The notes: generated by a model from the sequence alone, not told the origin. 64,000 nucleotides of DNA from Candidatus Peregrinibacteria bacterium (GCA_016928915.1 JAFGJT010000017.1:105611-169610), one strand, 5' to 3'. Shown: positions 9,441-17,918, counted from the first letter of the stretch. Program-made: numbers and translations.

Positions 9441-10499
9441 ATGCACAAATGTATTCTATATAAAAAGGGGAAAGAAAAAAGCGTTCAGTGCGAGGCATGC
9501 TCATGGTACTGCAAAATTCCCGAAGGACGTACCGGTATTTGCGGTGTGCGTTTAAACGAGGGGGGGAATCTTTATCTGCTTGTTTACGGAAAGCCGGTTT
9601 CTGTGCATCTTGATAATATTGAAAAGAAGCCGTTATTTCATTTTATGCCGGGGACAAAAATATTTTCCCTTGGTACGATCGGGTGCAATTTTAGATGCGC
9701 TTTCTGCCAGAACTGGGATATCTCGCAGGCTCCGGTAATAATTAAAAGTGAATACCCGGAAGCAAAAAAACATATTGAAATGATAAAAAAAGCTGTTGAT
9801 GCGTGCGAGGACTGGCCGCCCGAAAAAATTGTTAATTACTGCCTTGAAAATAAAATTCCTTCAATAGCATATACATACAACGAGCCTGCTATTTTTTTTG
9901 AATACGCTTATGACACCGCAAGACTTGCGCATAAAAACGGCATAAAGAATGTTTATGTTTCAAACGGATACGAATCAAAGGAAAATCTGGAAAAATTTCA
10001 TGAATACATGGATGCTATTAATATTGATATTAAAGGTTTTACTGAGGAGTTTTACGCAAACATATGCGGAGCCCGCCTAGCGCCGGTTCTTGAAAATGTT
10101 AAAAGATGCCATAAATTGGGTATATGGGTTGAAACAACCACATTGCTGATTCCGGGCAAAAACGATTCCGATAAAGAAATCACCCAAATAGCGGAATTTA
10201 TTAAATCCGTTTCACCCGACATCCCGTGGCATGTAACCGCGTTCTATCCGGCATATAAAATGCTTGATACTCCGCCGACTCCGGCAAACACACTTCTGCG
10301 TGCTTATAATATCGGCAAAAAAGCAGGCCTTAAATATGTATACACGGGGAATATTCCGGGGCTTGAGGGAGAGAATACCAGCTGCCCTAGATGTGATACC
10401 GTTCTTGTTGAAAGATATGGTCTTTCATGTGAAGCAAACAAAATAAAAGGAGACGGAAAGTGCCCCGTTTGCAAAGAAAAAATTGCAGGTATTTGGTAA
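9441..10499 (+). CDS. amrS: AmmeMemoRadiSam system radical SAM enzyme
   Basis: A 352-residue radical SAM protein. The cluster motif CNFRCAFCQNW (CxxxCxxC) follows an N-terminal Cys-rich segment (CEACSWYCKIPEGRTGICGVR). The C-terminus has a zinc-ribbon-like CPRC...CPVC. This architecture defines the radical SAM member of the AmmeMemoRadiSam trio, and the next two genes are its partners. The substrate cannot be inferred from this sequence. Resemblance to pyruvate formate-lyase-activating enzymes is general. The end overlaps the first possible start of the MEMO gene, but the likely start there lies 10 bp beyond this stop. Confidence 0.92.
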   Translation: MHKCILYKKGKEKSVQCEACSWYCKIPEGRTGICGVRLNEGGNLYLLVYGKPVSVHLDNIEKKPLFHFMPGTKIFSLGTIGCNFRCAFCQNWDISQAPVIIKSEYPEAKKHIEMIKKAVDACEDWPPEKIVNYCLENKIPSIAYTYNEPAIFFEYAYDTARLAHKNGIKNVYVSNGYESKENLEKFHEYMDAINIDIKGFTEEFYANICGARLAPVLENVKRCHKLGIWVETTTLLIPGKNDSDKEITQIAEFIKSVSPDIPWHVTAFYPAYKMLDTPPTPANTLLRAYNIGKKAGLKYVYTGNIPGLEGENTSCPRCDTVLVERYGLSCEANKIKGDGKCPVCKEKIAGIW

Positions 10500-10509
10500 C
10501 TTAAAATAT

Positions 10510-11307
10510 ATGAAAGCAATAAGAAAACCGGCAGTGGCGGGTACGTTTTATCCCGCAGATGAAAAAACTCTGGTTCAGATGATAAACGGATTTATTAACG
10601 ATTCTGTAAGCGTTAAACCTGAAGGTCAGTTAAAAGCGATCGTTGTTCCTCATGCAGGTTATGTGTATTCGGGAATAGTCGCGGCTGCGGGTTTTAAGCT
10701 GTTAAAACAGCTTGACCCTAAAAAGAAATGGAAAGTGCTTCTGCTCGGCCCCTCGCATTTTGTAATACTAAAAGGCGCTGCCGCACCTGAAGTTGAGGGA
10801 TGGGAAACCCCTTTAGGCACCGTTCTTGTAAAAAATATTCTGGATGAAATGAAAAAATCGGATGTAATAAATCAAGATGAAGAAGCATTTAGGCAGGAGC
10901 ATTCACTTGAAGTTGAAGTGCCGTTTTTGCAGATGGTTATGAAAAAATGGATGCTGTATCCGTTATGTTTGGGCGAGTTAAATCCCAAGATTCTTGCAGT
11001 TGAGTTGAAGGATTTTGTAAGCCGCGACGATGTGATAACAGTGGTAAGCTCGGACTTGAGCCATTATTTCCCTTATGAAGATGCGGTGGCGATTGATGAG
11101 AATGCAAATGAATTTATTCCAAAAATTGCGATCAACGAGGTAAGATCAAAAGTTGAAGCGTGCGGAATTATGGGGATAATGACTTTGTTGCATCTTGCTG
11201 ATGTTTTGGGCTGGAAAGGCCATTTTATTGATTATAAAAATTCAGGTGATACGGCGGGAGATAAAAACCAGGTGGTAGGTTACGGTTGTTATGCGTTTAC
11301 AAAATAA
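10510..11307 (+). CDS. amrB: AmmeMemoRadiSam system protein B (MEMO1 family)
   Basis: A 265-residue homologue of the human MEMO1 protein and of extradiol-dioxygenase-like folds. The metal-site positions known for MEMO appear conserved: His in VVPHAGYVYSG, His in LLGPSHF, the SSDLSHYFPYEDA segment and Cys in VEACGIMGI. ATG 10510 (MKAIRKPAVAGTFYPAD) is preferred over 10483 because family members begin at this R-P-A-V-AG-x-FYP region. It sits between the radical SAM and AMMECR1 genes with gaps of about 10-13 bp, so the three are presumably co-transcribed. Confidence 0.92.
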   Translation: MKAIRKPAVAGTFYPADEKTLVQMINGFINDSVSVKPEGQLKAIVVPHAGYVYSGIVAAAGFKLLKQLDPKKKWKVLLLGPSHFVILKGAAAPEVEGWETPLGTVLVKNILDEMKKSDVINQDEEAFRQEHSLEVEVPFLQMVMKKWMLYPLCLGELNPKILAVELKDFVSRDDVITVVSSDLSHYFPYEDAVAIDENANEFIPKIAINEVRSKVEACGIMGIMTLLHLADVLGWKGHFIDYKNSGDTAGDKNQVVGYGCYAFTK

Positions 11308-11320
11308 CCCTATTATATAA

Positions 11321-11902
11321 ATGAAAACAGGACTAACAAAAAAGCAGAAACAGATGCTTCTTAAACTTGCCCGGAACACAATTGCGCATGATTTGGGATT
11401 GGAAGACTTAAAATTTACAGCCGATGTTTTTAAGGAAAAAATTTTTCAGGAAAAAAGAGGCGTGTTCGTGACGCTGGAAATTTTTAAAAATCTTCGCGGG
11501 TGCATAGGCAACATCGAGCCTGTTTATCCGCTTTATGAGGCTGTAATTCGCAACGCGCACGAGGCGGCTTTTGATGATCCCAGATTTAATTCGTTAACAA
11601 AAGAAGAGTTCCGTGATATTGAAATTGAAATTTCCGTTTTAACGGTTCCCCAACAATTGGAATATTCAACCTTTGAGGATTTACTTAAAAAAATACGACC
11701 GGGAAAAGACGGTATAATCCTTGGCAAAGGCTTTTTTAAGGCAACATACCTGCCACAGGTCTGGGATGATCTGCCGCAAAAAGAACAGTTTCTTTCCTCA
11801 CTCGCAATGAAAGCCGGCCTCGATCCCGACATATGGAAAAACGAGAAAGTTGATATTTCTGTTTATGAAGTGGAGAAGTTTACTGAAGCGGATTTAAGCT
11901 AG
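11321..11902 (+). CDS. amrA: AmmeMemoRadiSam system protein A (AMMECR1 family)
   Basis: A 193-residue AMMECR1-domain protein with the signature LRGCIGNIEPVYPLYEAV and the following NAHEAAFDDPRFNSLTKEE segment. The domain fills the whole protein, as in archaeal and bacterial homologues. It is the last gene of the trio. Its 3' end overlaps the convergent cobalamin adenosyltransferase gene by 9 bp. The conserved Cys of LRGC may be functional. The biochemical role is not established from sequence. Confidence 0.92.
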   Translation: MKTGLTKKQKQMLLKLARNTIAHDLGLEDLKFTADVFKEKIFQEKRGVFVTLEIFKNLRGCIGNIEPVYPLYEAVIRNAHEAAFDDPRFNSLTKEEFRDIEIEISVLTVPQQLEYSTFEDLLKKIRPGKDGIILGKGFFKATYLPQVWDDLPQKEQFLSSLAMKAGLDPDIWKNEKVDISVYEVEKFTEADLS

Positions 11903-12421
11903 AGTATCCCTTCCTTTGTTTGCCTGTCTTGCCATCACGAAAAGCAAATCTGACAGCCTGTTTAAATACGGCAGAGTGGGCTCAAACATTTTTTCTTTTT
12001 CAGCGAGTTTTGCGCAGTCACGTTCCGCCCGGCGCACAACTGTTCTTGCCATATGAAGCGCGCATGCTCCCTGTGAACCGCCCGGAAGAATAAAATTCTT
12101 TAACGGAGGAAGTTTTTCTTCGATTTTATCTATAAGTTTTTCGAGTTTGTTAATCTTTGTAACTGGAAATTTAGGCAGGCCTTTTTGTGATTTTAAAGTC
12201 GGCGAAGCAACATAAGAACCCAGTACAAACAAATCTTTCTGCAGGTCCTGAAGCACTTTTTTTGTTTTATGTTTTTTCTGCATCAAAAGAGCAAAACCGA
12301 TAAATGAACTCGCTTCGTCAATTGATCCGTACGCATGAAGTCTGTCGCAGTTTTTTGAAACTTTTTCGCCTGAACAAAGCGACGTCTGCCCTTTGTCGCC
12401 TTTTTTTGTATAAATTTTCAT
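11894..12421 (-). CDS. Cob(I)yrinic acid a,c-diamide adenosyltransferase, PduO type
   Basis: Transfers the adenosyl group of ATP to cob(I)alamin to form coenzyme B12. The 175-residue length, the N-terminal YTKKGDKGQTSL and the helix LHMARTVVRRAERDCAKL with its conserved Arg/Glu residues are typical of the PduO/MMAB family. It is convergent with the AMMECR1 gene, with the two stop regions overlapping, and divergent from folE. No adenosylcobalamin-dependent mutase, dehydratase or reductase appears in the window. QueG uses cobalamin but does not need the adenosyl form. Confidence 0.9.
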   Translation of the reverse strand: MKIYTKKGDKGQTSLCSGEKVSKNCDRLHAYGSIDEASSFIGFALLMQKKHKTKKVLQDLQKDLFVLGSYVASPTLKSQKGLPKFPVTKINKLEKLIDKIEEKLPPLKNFILPGGSQGACALHMARTVVRRAERDCAKLAEKEKMFEPTLPYLNRLSDLLFVMARQANKGRDTLA

Positions 12422-12515
12422 ATTTTGATATTATTAAGGACCAAAAAGAATATAACATAAATCTCTGGTAAAAAAAATAATGTTCTTATAGAATTTAGCC
12501 GCTAATTGTTACTTT

Positions 12516-13076
12516 ATGGATACTCAAAAAATAGAAAAACTGACCGGGGAATTATTAAAAGTTTTAGGAGACGACCCAAAACGTGAAGGGCTTAAGGATA
12601 CTCCAAAACGATATGCGGCAGCATGCAAAAAATTATTTTCGGGGTATGAAAAAAAGCCCGAACAAATTTTAAAAGTTTTCGACGGCGAGGAATATGACGA
12701 AATGATTGTGGTTAAAGATATTGAGTTTTATTCAACCTGCGAGCACCACCTTCTGCCGTTTTTCGGCAAAGCGCATATAGGCTACATACCTGACGGCAAA
12801 ATAATCGGATTATCAAAATTGCCGCGCCTTGTTGAGATTTTTTCCCGAAGATTACAGAACCAGGAGCGCTTGACGGTTCAAATTGCAAACGCGGTAAACG
12901 ACCTTCTTAAACCAAAAGGCGTGGGAGTTATCTTGGAGGCAAGGCACCTTTGCATGATGGCGCGGGGTGTTGAAAAACAGAATTCCGTTGTAAAAACATC
13001 ATCATTAACCGGACTTTTCAAGGGCAACATGAACACGCGCTCCGAATTTTTAAGGCATATTGATAAGTCCGCATAA
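12516..13076 (+). CDS. folE: GTP cyclohydrolase I
   Basis: Converts GTP to dihydroneopterin triphosphate, the entry to folate and, via QueD, to queuosine. The 186-residue protein has the zinc and catalytic segments YSTCEHHLLPFFG and HLCMMARGV, the GYIPDGKIIGLSKL stretch and a C-terminal RSEFL. This is the complete homodecamer-type FolE-I domain. It sits 12 bp before recR. Because PurN and PurH in this window use 10-formyl-tetrahydrofolate, a folate role is likely. Queuosine supply is an alternative. Confidence 0.95.
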   Translation: MDTQKIEKLTGELLKVLGDDPKREGLKDTPKRYAAACKKLFSGYEKKPEQILKVFDGEEYDEMIVVKDIEFYSTCEHHLLPFFGKAHIGYIPDGKIIGLSKLPRLVEIFSRRLQNQERLTVQIANAVNDLLKPKGVGVILEARHLCMMARGVEKQNSVVKTSSLTGLFKGNMNTRSEFLRHIDKSA

Positions 13077-13087
13077 ACATACTAACA

Positions 13088-13684
13088 ATGCTTCCAAAAT
13101 CTCTGCAAAAACTTATTGATGAGCTTTCCAAACTGCCCGGCATAGGTCCTAAAACAGCGCAGAGATTGTCCGTCTATCTGCTGCGATCCCCGCATTCACG
13201 CATTAAACCTCTCGGCGACGCTTTATTGAACTTAAAAGACGGACTGTCGTTTTGCGAAATCTGCTGGCATGTAACGGAAACAACACCATGTTCAATCTGC
13301 GGCGATCCGTCGCGCGACAAGTCAAAATTATGCGTTGTGGAGGATGTCTTGGATGTTGTCGCCATTGAAAAAACGTATCAGTTTAAGGGTGTTTATCATG
13401 TTTTGCACGGTGTATTGTCCCCTATAGACGGAGTTTCGGCAGACCAGCTAAAGCTTGCCGAACTGTTTAAACGGATTGAAACCAATCCCGAAATAAAAGA
13501 AATTATTCTTGCCACAAATCCCAGCCTTGAGGGTGAGGCAACAGCGTTGTATATAAACAAATATCTTGAAGGGAAGAGTGTTAAAATTTCAAGAATCGCA
13601 CGCGGGCTGCCCATGGGTTCCGACCTTGAATATGCCGATATTGCAACACTCGGCAAAGCTCTGACAAATCGAACGGACTATTAG
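13088..13684 (+). CDS. recR: Recombination mediator RecR
   Basis: Works with RecF and RecO to load RecA on gapped DNA. The 198-residue protein begins with the helix-hairpin-helix segment LPGIGPKTAQRLS, followed by the zinc finger CEICWHVTETTPCSIC and a Toprim domain (LCVVEDVLDVVAIE and the later TNPSLEGEATALY). Family-typical ARGLPMGSDLEYAD near the C-terminus shows that the gene is intact. That intact tail overlaps the convergent ispE reading frame by 104 bp. Confidence 0.95.
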   Translation: MLPKSLQKLIDELSKLPGIGPKTAQRLSVYLLRSPHSRIKPLGDALLNLKDGLSFCEICWHVTETTPCSICGDPSRDKSKLCVVEDVLDVVAIEKTYQFKGVYHVLHGVLSPIDGVSADQLKLAELFKRIETNPEIKEIILATNPSLEGEATALYINKYLEGKSVKISRIARGLPMGSDLEYADIATLGKALTNRTDY

Positions 13685-14414
13685 AAATGGCAAAAACAGC
13701 CGTGCCGGAGCCGCATAACAGGGCCTTCAAGGGCCCCTCTTTCAGCAGGCAAAAATCATTATGAATATTACTTATTATTTGAATAAAATTTCGATTTTTA
13801 AGCCCCTGAATAATTTTTTTTGTTTTATGTCTGTTATGTCCGCATTTTTTTAAATTCACTTTTGCATATACGTTTTTTGTTTTTTTTCTGCGGTCGGGAA
13901 CAATTAACAGTTTATATAGATTTTTCCATTTTTTAAACAAATCGAGATCGGGCAGCACGGTTATTTTTTCTCCGTAATGGGTTCCCAGCATTGTCTTTCC
14001 TTTAATGAAGCAGGGTACATCGGCGCCGATTTTTGCCCCGATTTTGCGCATCTCATCGGTACTCATGTTTAACCTTTCAAAATTGTTAAGCGCTTTTATT
14101 ACGGCTGCGGCATCTGAACTGCCTCCTCCAAGACCTGCGCCAACGGGAATGTTTTTTTGAACTATAACCTCGTATGAATTTTTTATTTTGTTTTTTAATA
14201 AATCAAAAACTTGCTGTACTGTGTTTTTTTTATTATCAACTTTTGCCCCTTCCTCTCCTTTAAATTTAATTTTGAGGCGTGAGGATTTCTTTATGGAAAT
14301 TATATCAAAAACAGGAATAATCTGAAAAATAGTATCAATTAAATGGTATCCGTTTTTATCTTTACCAAGGATATCGAGGGCAAGATTGATTTTTGCCGGA
14401 GCTTTAACGATCAT
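13581..14414 (-). CDS. ispE: 4-diphosphocytidyl-2-C-methyl-D-erythritol kinase
   Basis: The GHMP-family kinase of the MEP isoprenoid pathway. It phosphorylates CDP-methylerythritol, the product of the IspD half of the neighbouring fusion. The 277-residue protein has N-terminal APAKINLALDI, the ATP-binding PVGAGLGGGSSDAAAV and the C-terminal LCGSGTAVFAI motif. Residues after that motif (about 35) lie antisense to recR and may not be native family sequence, although they bring the length to near normal. The start overlaps ispDF by 11 bp, so the two genes form one MEP operon. Confidence 0.92.
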   Translation of the reverse strand: MIVKAPAKINLALDILGKDKNGYHLIDTIFQIIPVFDIISIKKSSRLKIKFKGEEGAKVDNKKNTVQQVFDLLKNKIKNSYEVIVQKNIPVGAGLGGGSSDAAAVIKALNNFERLNMSTDEMRKIGAKIGADVPCFIKGKTMLGTHYGEKITVLPDLDLFKKWKNLYKLLIVPDRRKKTKNVYAKVNLKKCGHNRHKTKKIIQGLKNRNFIQIISNIHNDFCLLKEGPLKALLCGSGTAVFAISNSPFDLSELCRVLQYRHIQGRNPWAARVRFLKF

Positions 14415-15594
14415 TATTTGAGCGTTTTAAGGAAGCTATACACAGGCACTGAATCCCTTTGCCGCGTCCAAAAGAAGTTAGTTTTTCACCCGATGTGGCA
14501 GTGATCCCTATACGTTTTATATCAAGACCGCTTAGTTTTGAGAGCGAATTCTTAATAAGATTTTGTATATTATCTATGCGAGGTTTCTTTGCCTCAATCA
14601 TTATTCCGAGATGATTTAATGTATATTTTTTCTTTTCAGCTTTTTTAAGAACCACAGATAAATATTTTTTTGAATCCCTGATTTTTTGATTTTTACAAAG
14701 GTCATCGGCAAACGCACCGAGAGATTTTTCACCAATTGCCTGCAAAACAGCATTACATATCGCATGTAAAACAACATCCCCGTCGGAGTTTGCGAGCAAT
14801 CTGTTTTCGTACGGAAAACTTGCACCTCCCAAAACAAGCCCTTTCTTATTACAAAATTCATGACTGTCCTGACCTATTCCAAAAATATAATCCTGCGGAA
14901 TATCTCCAAGAATATGCTTTGCATGATGGTAATCCGCGGATGTTGTGATTTTAAAATTATGTTCATGTGCATCAATATACTCAACTTGAATACCCGCTTT
15001 TTCAAACAACAGCGACTCATCGGTCATGGTCTGATAAGTTTTGCCGGCTTTTTGTAAAGCTTTTTCAAACAAAGAAAAACGAAAAGCCTGCGGCGTCTGC
15101 GCCCTTATAAAATTTTCACGCTTATGAGTTCTGACAATTTTTTTGTTTTTTATTTCTTTAAGAGTGTCTCTGATGGAATGTGCGGTAATGCACGCGCCTT
15201 TTTTTGCCGCGATATTTATACATTTATCAATTTCATCATATGTAACAAGGGGATTTGCGCCGTTATGGATAACCAAAATATCATTTTCTTTTAATTTATG
15301 CGCATTTTCCAAAAATTTTACTCCCGCCAGCACACTTTCCGATCTGCTTCGGCCCCCTAAAATTATTTGAATTTCTTTACTGTTTCCGGGAAAAAATTTT
15401 TTACATAAAGTTTTTACTTCACGCAGGATTTTTTTATTAACAATAATTACAATTTTATTGACCAGAGGATGGTCGTAAAAAGCGGCGATTGTATAGTAAA
15501 TAAGGGGCTTGCCAAGAACCGGCAGAAGCAGTTTGTTTATTTTGCTTTTTATACGCAGACTTTCACCCGCGGCAGCAATTAACGCAATATTCAT
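14404..15594 (-). CDS. ispDF: Bifunctional IspD-IspF enzyme
   Basis: A 396-residue fusion covering two non-consecutive MEP steps. Residues 1-~225 are the IspD cytidylyltransferase (AAAGESLRIKSKINKLLLPV, later VIHNGANPLVTYDEI and HSIRDTLKE). The remainder is IspF, the 2-C-methylerythritol 2,4-cyclodiphosphate synthase, with its metal-binding GIGQDSHEF, LANSDGDVVLHAICNAVLQAIG and C-terminal ATSGEKLTSFGRGKGI. IspE, which acts between them, is encoded next with an 11 bp overlap. Such fusions are known in several bacterial groups. Confidence 0.93.
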   Translation of the reverse strand: MNIALIAAAGESLRIKSKINKLLLPVLGKPLIYYTIAAFYDHPLVNKIVIIVNKKILREVKTLCKKFFPGNSKEIQIILGGRSRSESVLAGVKFLENAHKLKENDILVIHNGANPLVTYDEIDKCINIAAKKGACITAHSIRDTLKEIKNKKIVRTHKRENFIRAQTPQAFRFSLFEKALQKAGKTYQTMTDESLLFEKAGIQVEYIDAHEHNFKITTSADYHHAKHILGDIPQDYIFGIGQDSHEFCNKKGLVLGGASFPYENRLLANSDGDVVLHAICNAVLQAIGEKSLGAFADDLCKNQKIRDSKKYLSVVLKKAEKKKYTLNHLGIMIEAKKPRIDNIQNLIKNSLSKLSGLDIKRIGITATSGEKLTSFGRGKGIQCLCIASLKRSNNDR

Positions 15595-15624
15595 AATTAC
15601 AGTTTATAAGCTATGCTATTGTAT

Positions 15625-15669
15625 AGAAAAAGCCCCGCAATACGCAACGATAATTCGTGCGCCGGGGCT
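15625..15669 (-). terminator. Intrinsic terminator after the 155-residue membrane protein gene
   Basis: On the minus strand AGCCCCG (from 15663-15669) pairs with CGGGGCT (from 15631-15637), with a further inner CGCA/TGCG stem. A T-rich run follows directly (15625-15630). It lies 12 bp after the stop at 15681 and separates that gene from ispDF. Confidence 0.75.
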
Positions 15670-15680
15670 AATGTTAAGCT

Positions 15681-16148
15681 TCAGCTCGCCTTTTTGTTTC
15701 GGAGAGTGGCGGATTTTATATCCACAACAACTCCCATTTTGTGTGTTGGCTGTTCCTTCGCTGTTTCCTCTTTTTGCAGTTCACTATCGCTTAACCGTAG
15801 TTTCAATTTTACGATTCCGGTTAAGCAGAATGCCACGATAGCCGATATCCCAAGAACTACCGCTGCTCCGTGCGTGAGTTTAACATCAAGATAGATGAGC
15901 AGCATGAGGCCCTGTTCAGCAAGACCAACAAAAAGCAGCAAGATGGGGAAATACGACTCGGGCCAGACCATAAACAGAACGCCGCCCAAAAGCATCACCA
16001 TCCCGCCAAGAAAACAGAATTTTATCATCAGATTAAGCACCTCCCAGTGTTTGTATACAAGCCAACCAAATGGGATCCCGACAGCAAGAAAAATTATAAT
16101 TCCGAAAATGCACGCCAGCATTTGACGGTTTTCTTTTTGCAAATACAT
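15681..16148 (-). CDS. Membrane protein of unknown function
   Basis: A 155-residue protein with four hydrophobic helices between residues ~10 and 115 (LACIFGIIIFLAVGIPFGWLV, then FCFLGGMVMLLGGVLFMVW, FPILLLFVGLAEQGLMLLIY and VVLGISAIVAFCLTGIV). A ~40-residue hydrophilic C-terminal tail ends in TLRNKKAS. I recognise no family. It has its own terminator downstream, and about 150 bp without features separates it from the nnrD stop. Confidence 0.65.
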   Translation of the reverse strand: MYLQKENRQMLACIFGIIIFLAVGIPFGWLVYKHWEVLNLMIKFCFLGGMVMLLGGVLFMVWPESYFPILLLFVGLAEQGLMLLIYLDVKLTHGAAVVLGISAIVAFCLTGIVKLKLRLSDSELQKEETAKEQPTHKMGVVVDIKSATLRNKKAS

Positions 16149-16295
16149 TTTAACCCTCCGGTTTTGTTGTTAAAGGGCGATTTTGAAGCCGTTTGTTTAG
16201 ACGGATTTCAGCTTTATATAAAGCGAAATCGTCTAAAAACAAGGCAAAGTATATCCTGTTGGTATTTTTTGTCAACAATACTGACCTACACGAAT

Positions 16296-17162
16296 TTATT
16301 GCAAAATATTTTTGATGATAAAAGGCAGTTCAAGAGCAACATCCGTTGCGCTAAAGCAGTAATCTTTTTGTTTGTATAAAAAATCACCGGTATATCCAAC
16401 TAAAAACGCACCGATCTGGCTGGCGACAAACGGTTCGGCTTTTTGTGCGATTAAAGACGTAATCACCCCGGCCAGTACATCGCCGGTGCCACCCACCGTT
16501 AAGCCCGCATTTCCCGTTTTATTTAAAACAATATCTCCTTCGTGCGACGCAATAATATCCGTGGGGCTTTTTAGAACAATATTTATTTTCATTTCAGAGG
16601 CAATCGTTCTTATCAACTTATTCAAATCCTCATCGTTTTTTAATTCTTTAATGTCACGGTCCGTAAGGTGTTCAAATTCATTTTTATGGGGGCATACGAC
16701 TATCGGCTGCGGCAGAGGAACTTCTTTAACCAGTTTTAATACCTCGATAGCGGTTGAATCAAGAACCATGGGTTTATTTATGCCTTCAACAAGCTCTAGA
16801 ATCGCCCTAACAGTAACCTCCCTTTCATACATTCCCGGTCCAATCAATACTGCATCGCATTCTTTTGAAAAATCAACAATATCTTTTACACCGGTATGAG
16901 TTAAATACTGTCCGGGGAATTTTTTAACGATAAAATCAGGATAAAGGCTGCGCGCAACATCAAAATTGGATTCGGGAACAAATATATATATAAGATCAGC
17001 GCCTGAATATAAAGCCCCCAGAGCGCTTAAAAGAGGAGCACCGTAATACTCTATGCTGCCGCCCACAATCAAAACTTTACCGTTTTCTCCCTTGTGGGAA
17101 TCCGAATTTCGAACCGGAAAAACTTTTTTAATATAACCCTTTTTTAAAATTGAAAGACCCAT
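16296..17162 (-). CDS. nnrD: ADP-dependent NAD(P)H-hydrate dehydratase
   Basis: Repairs hydrated NADH and NADPH. It is the C-terminal (ribokinase-like) half of YjeF found here as a stand-alone protein without the epimerase domain. The 288 residues show HKGENGKVLIVGGS, the VLDSTAIEVLK region and the hallmark GNAGLTVGGTGDVLAGV. ATG 17162 (MGLSILKKGYIKKVFP) is preferred over an in-frame TTG nine bases upstream. The gene is divergent from the beta-lactamase-fold gene at 17292. Confidence 0.9.
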   Translation of the reverse strand: MGLSILKKGYIKKVFPVRNSDSHKGENGKVLIVGGSIEYYGAPLLSALGALYSGADLIYIFVPESNFDVARSLYPDFIVKKFPGQYLTHTGVKDIVDFSKECDAVLIGPGMYEREVTVRAILELVEGINKPMVLDSTAIEVLKLVKEVPLPQPIVVCPHKNEFEHLTDRDIKELKNDEDLNKLIRTIASEMKINIVLKSPTDIIASHEGDIVLNKTGNAGLTVGGTGDVLAGVITSLIAQKAEPFVASQIGAFLVGYTGDFLYKQKDYCFSATDVALELPFIIKNILQ

Positions 17163-17234
17163 CGGAATCAAATACTAAATTAGCCCGGCTGCAATTATAA
17201 AGAAATTTGTGCTGCATAGCAACAACCCATTTTT

Positions 17235-17263
17235 TTGCCTTTTATAATAAAATCGAGTAAAAT
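17235..17263 (+). promoter_or_regulatory. Promoter of the beta-lactamase-fold gene and tRNA-Arg
   Basis: TTGCCT (17235-17240), 17 bases, TAAAAT (17258-17263). The expected start at about 17270 leaves a leader of about 20 nt. No separate tRNA promoter is visible, so this one may drive both genes. Confidence 0.4.
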
Positions 17264-17291
17264 CACTCACGACTTTTAACAATTTAAAGCA

Positions 17292-17918
17292 ATGGAAATA
17301 ATATGGCATGGTGAACTTTGCTTCACTATTAAAGGAAAAAAGACAACAGTGGTGATTGATCCCTATGCGGACGGCAAACATCTGTTGAAAAAAATTAAGG
17401 CCGATTCGGTGCTTTTAACAAACGATTATAACGAAAAAGCAAAAACCGTTGATGTTGAAAAAGCTGAAAAAATTTTTAACTGGCCCGGTGAATATGAGGT
17501 TAACGGCGCCGCGATCATAGGCATACCGACCTATACAAATCAGAAAGAGGAAGGTGACACCGCGAAAGGCAGAATAGTGATTTACAGCATGATGATAGAC
17601 GATATACGCTTGTGCCATCTGGGGCTGCTGGGTGATGAACTTGATGATGAAACGCTTTCAAAAATCGGTGATGTTGATATTTTAATGATTCCCATTGCTG
17701 GCACACACTGCCTTGATCCAAAAAAAGCGCACGCGGTAATAGAGGCTATCGAGCCCAGAGTCGTTATCCCGATGAATTATAAAGATGAACAGATCGCGGC
17801 AATGCTTAAAGAAATGGGTATATCCGAACCGAAAAGACTTGAAATATTTGATGTAAAATCCAAATCTCAGCTTCCCGAAGAAACCACAGATTTCATTATT
17901 TTAAATCCGGCCCCATAG
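17292..17918 (+). CDS. Metallo-beta-lactamase-fold protein with degenerate metal site
   Basis: A 208-residue protein of the UlaG-like branch of the metallo-beta-lactamase fold, recognised by IIWHGELCFTIKGKKTTVVIDPY, GEYEVNG, RLCHLGLLGDEL and ALEAIEPRVVIPMNY-like segments. The canonical HxHxDH zinc motif, expected after the first strand pair, is replaced by TNDYNEKAK. The histidine normally found in IPMHY is Asn. Hydrolase activity is therefore doubtful, and a structural or binding role is more likely. The last codons and the TAG stop lie inside the 5' end of tRNA-Arg. Confidence 0.82.
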   Translation: MEIIWHGELCFTIKGKKTTVVIDPYADGKHLLKKIKADSVLLTNDYNEKAKTVDVEKAEKIFNWPGEYEVNGAAIIGIPTYTNQKEEGDTAKGRIVIYSMMIDDIRLCHLGLLGDELDDETLSKIGDVDILMIPIAGTHCLDPKKAHAVIEAIEPRVVIPMNYKDEQIAAMLKEMGISEPKRLEIFDVKSKSQLPEETTDFIILNPAP

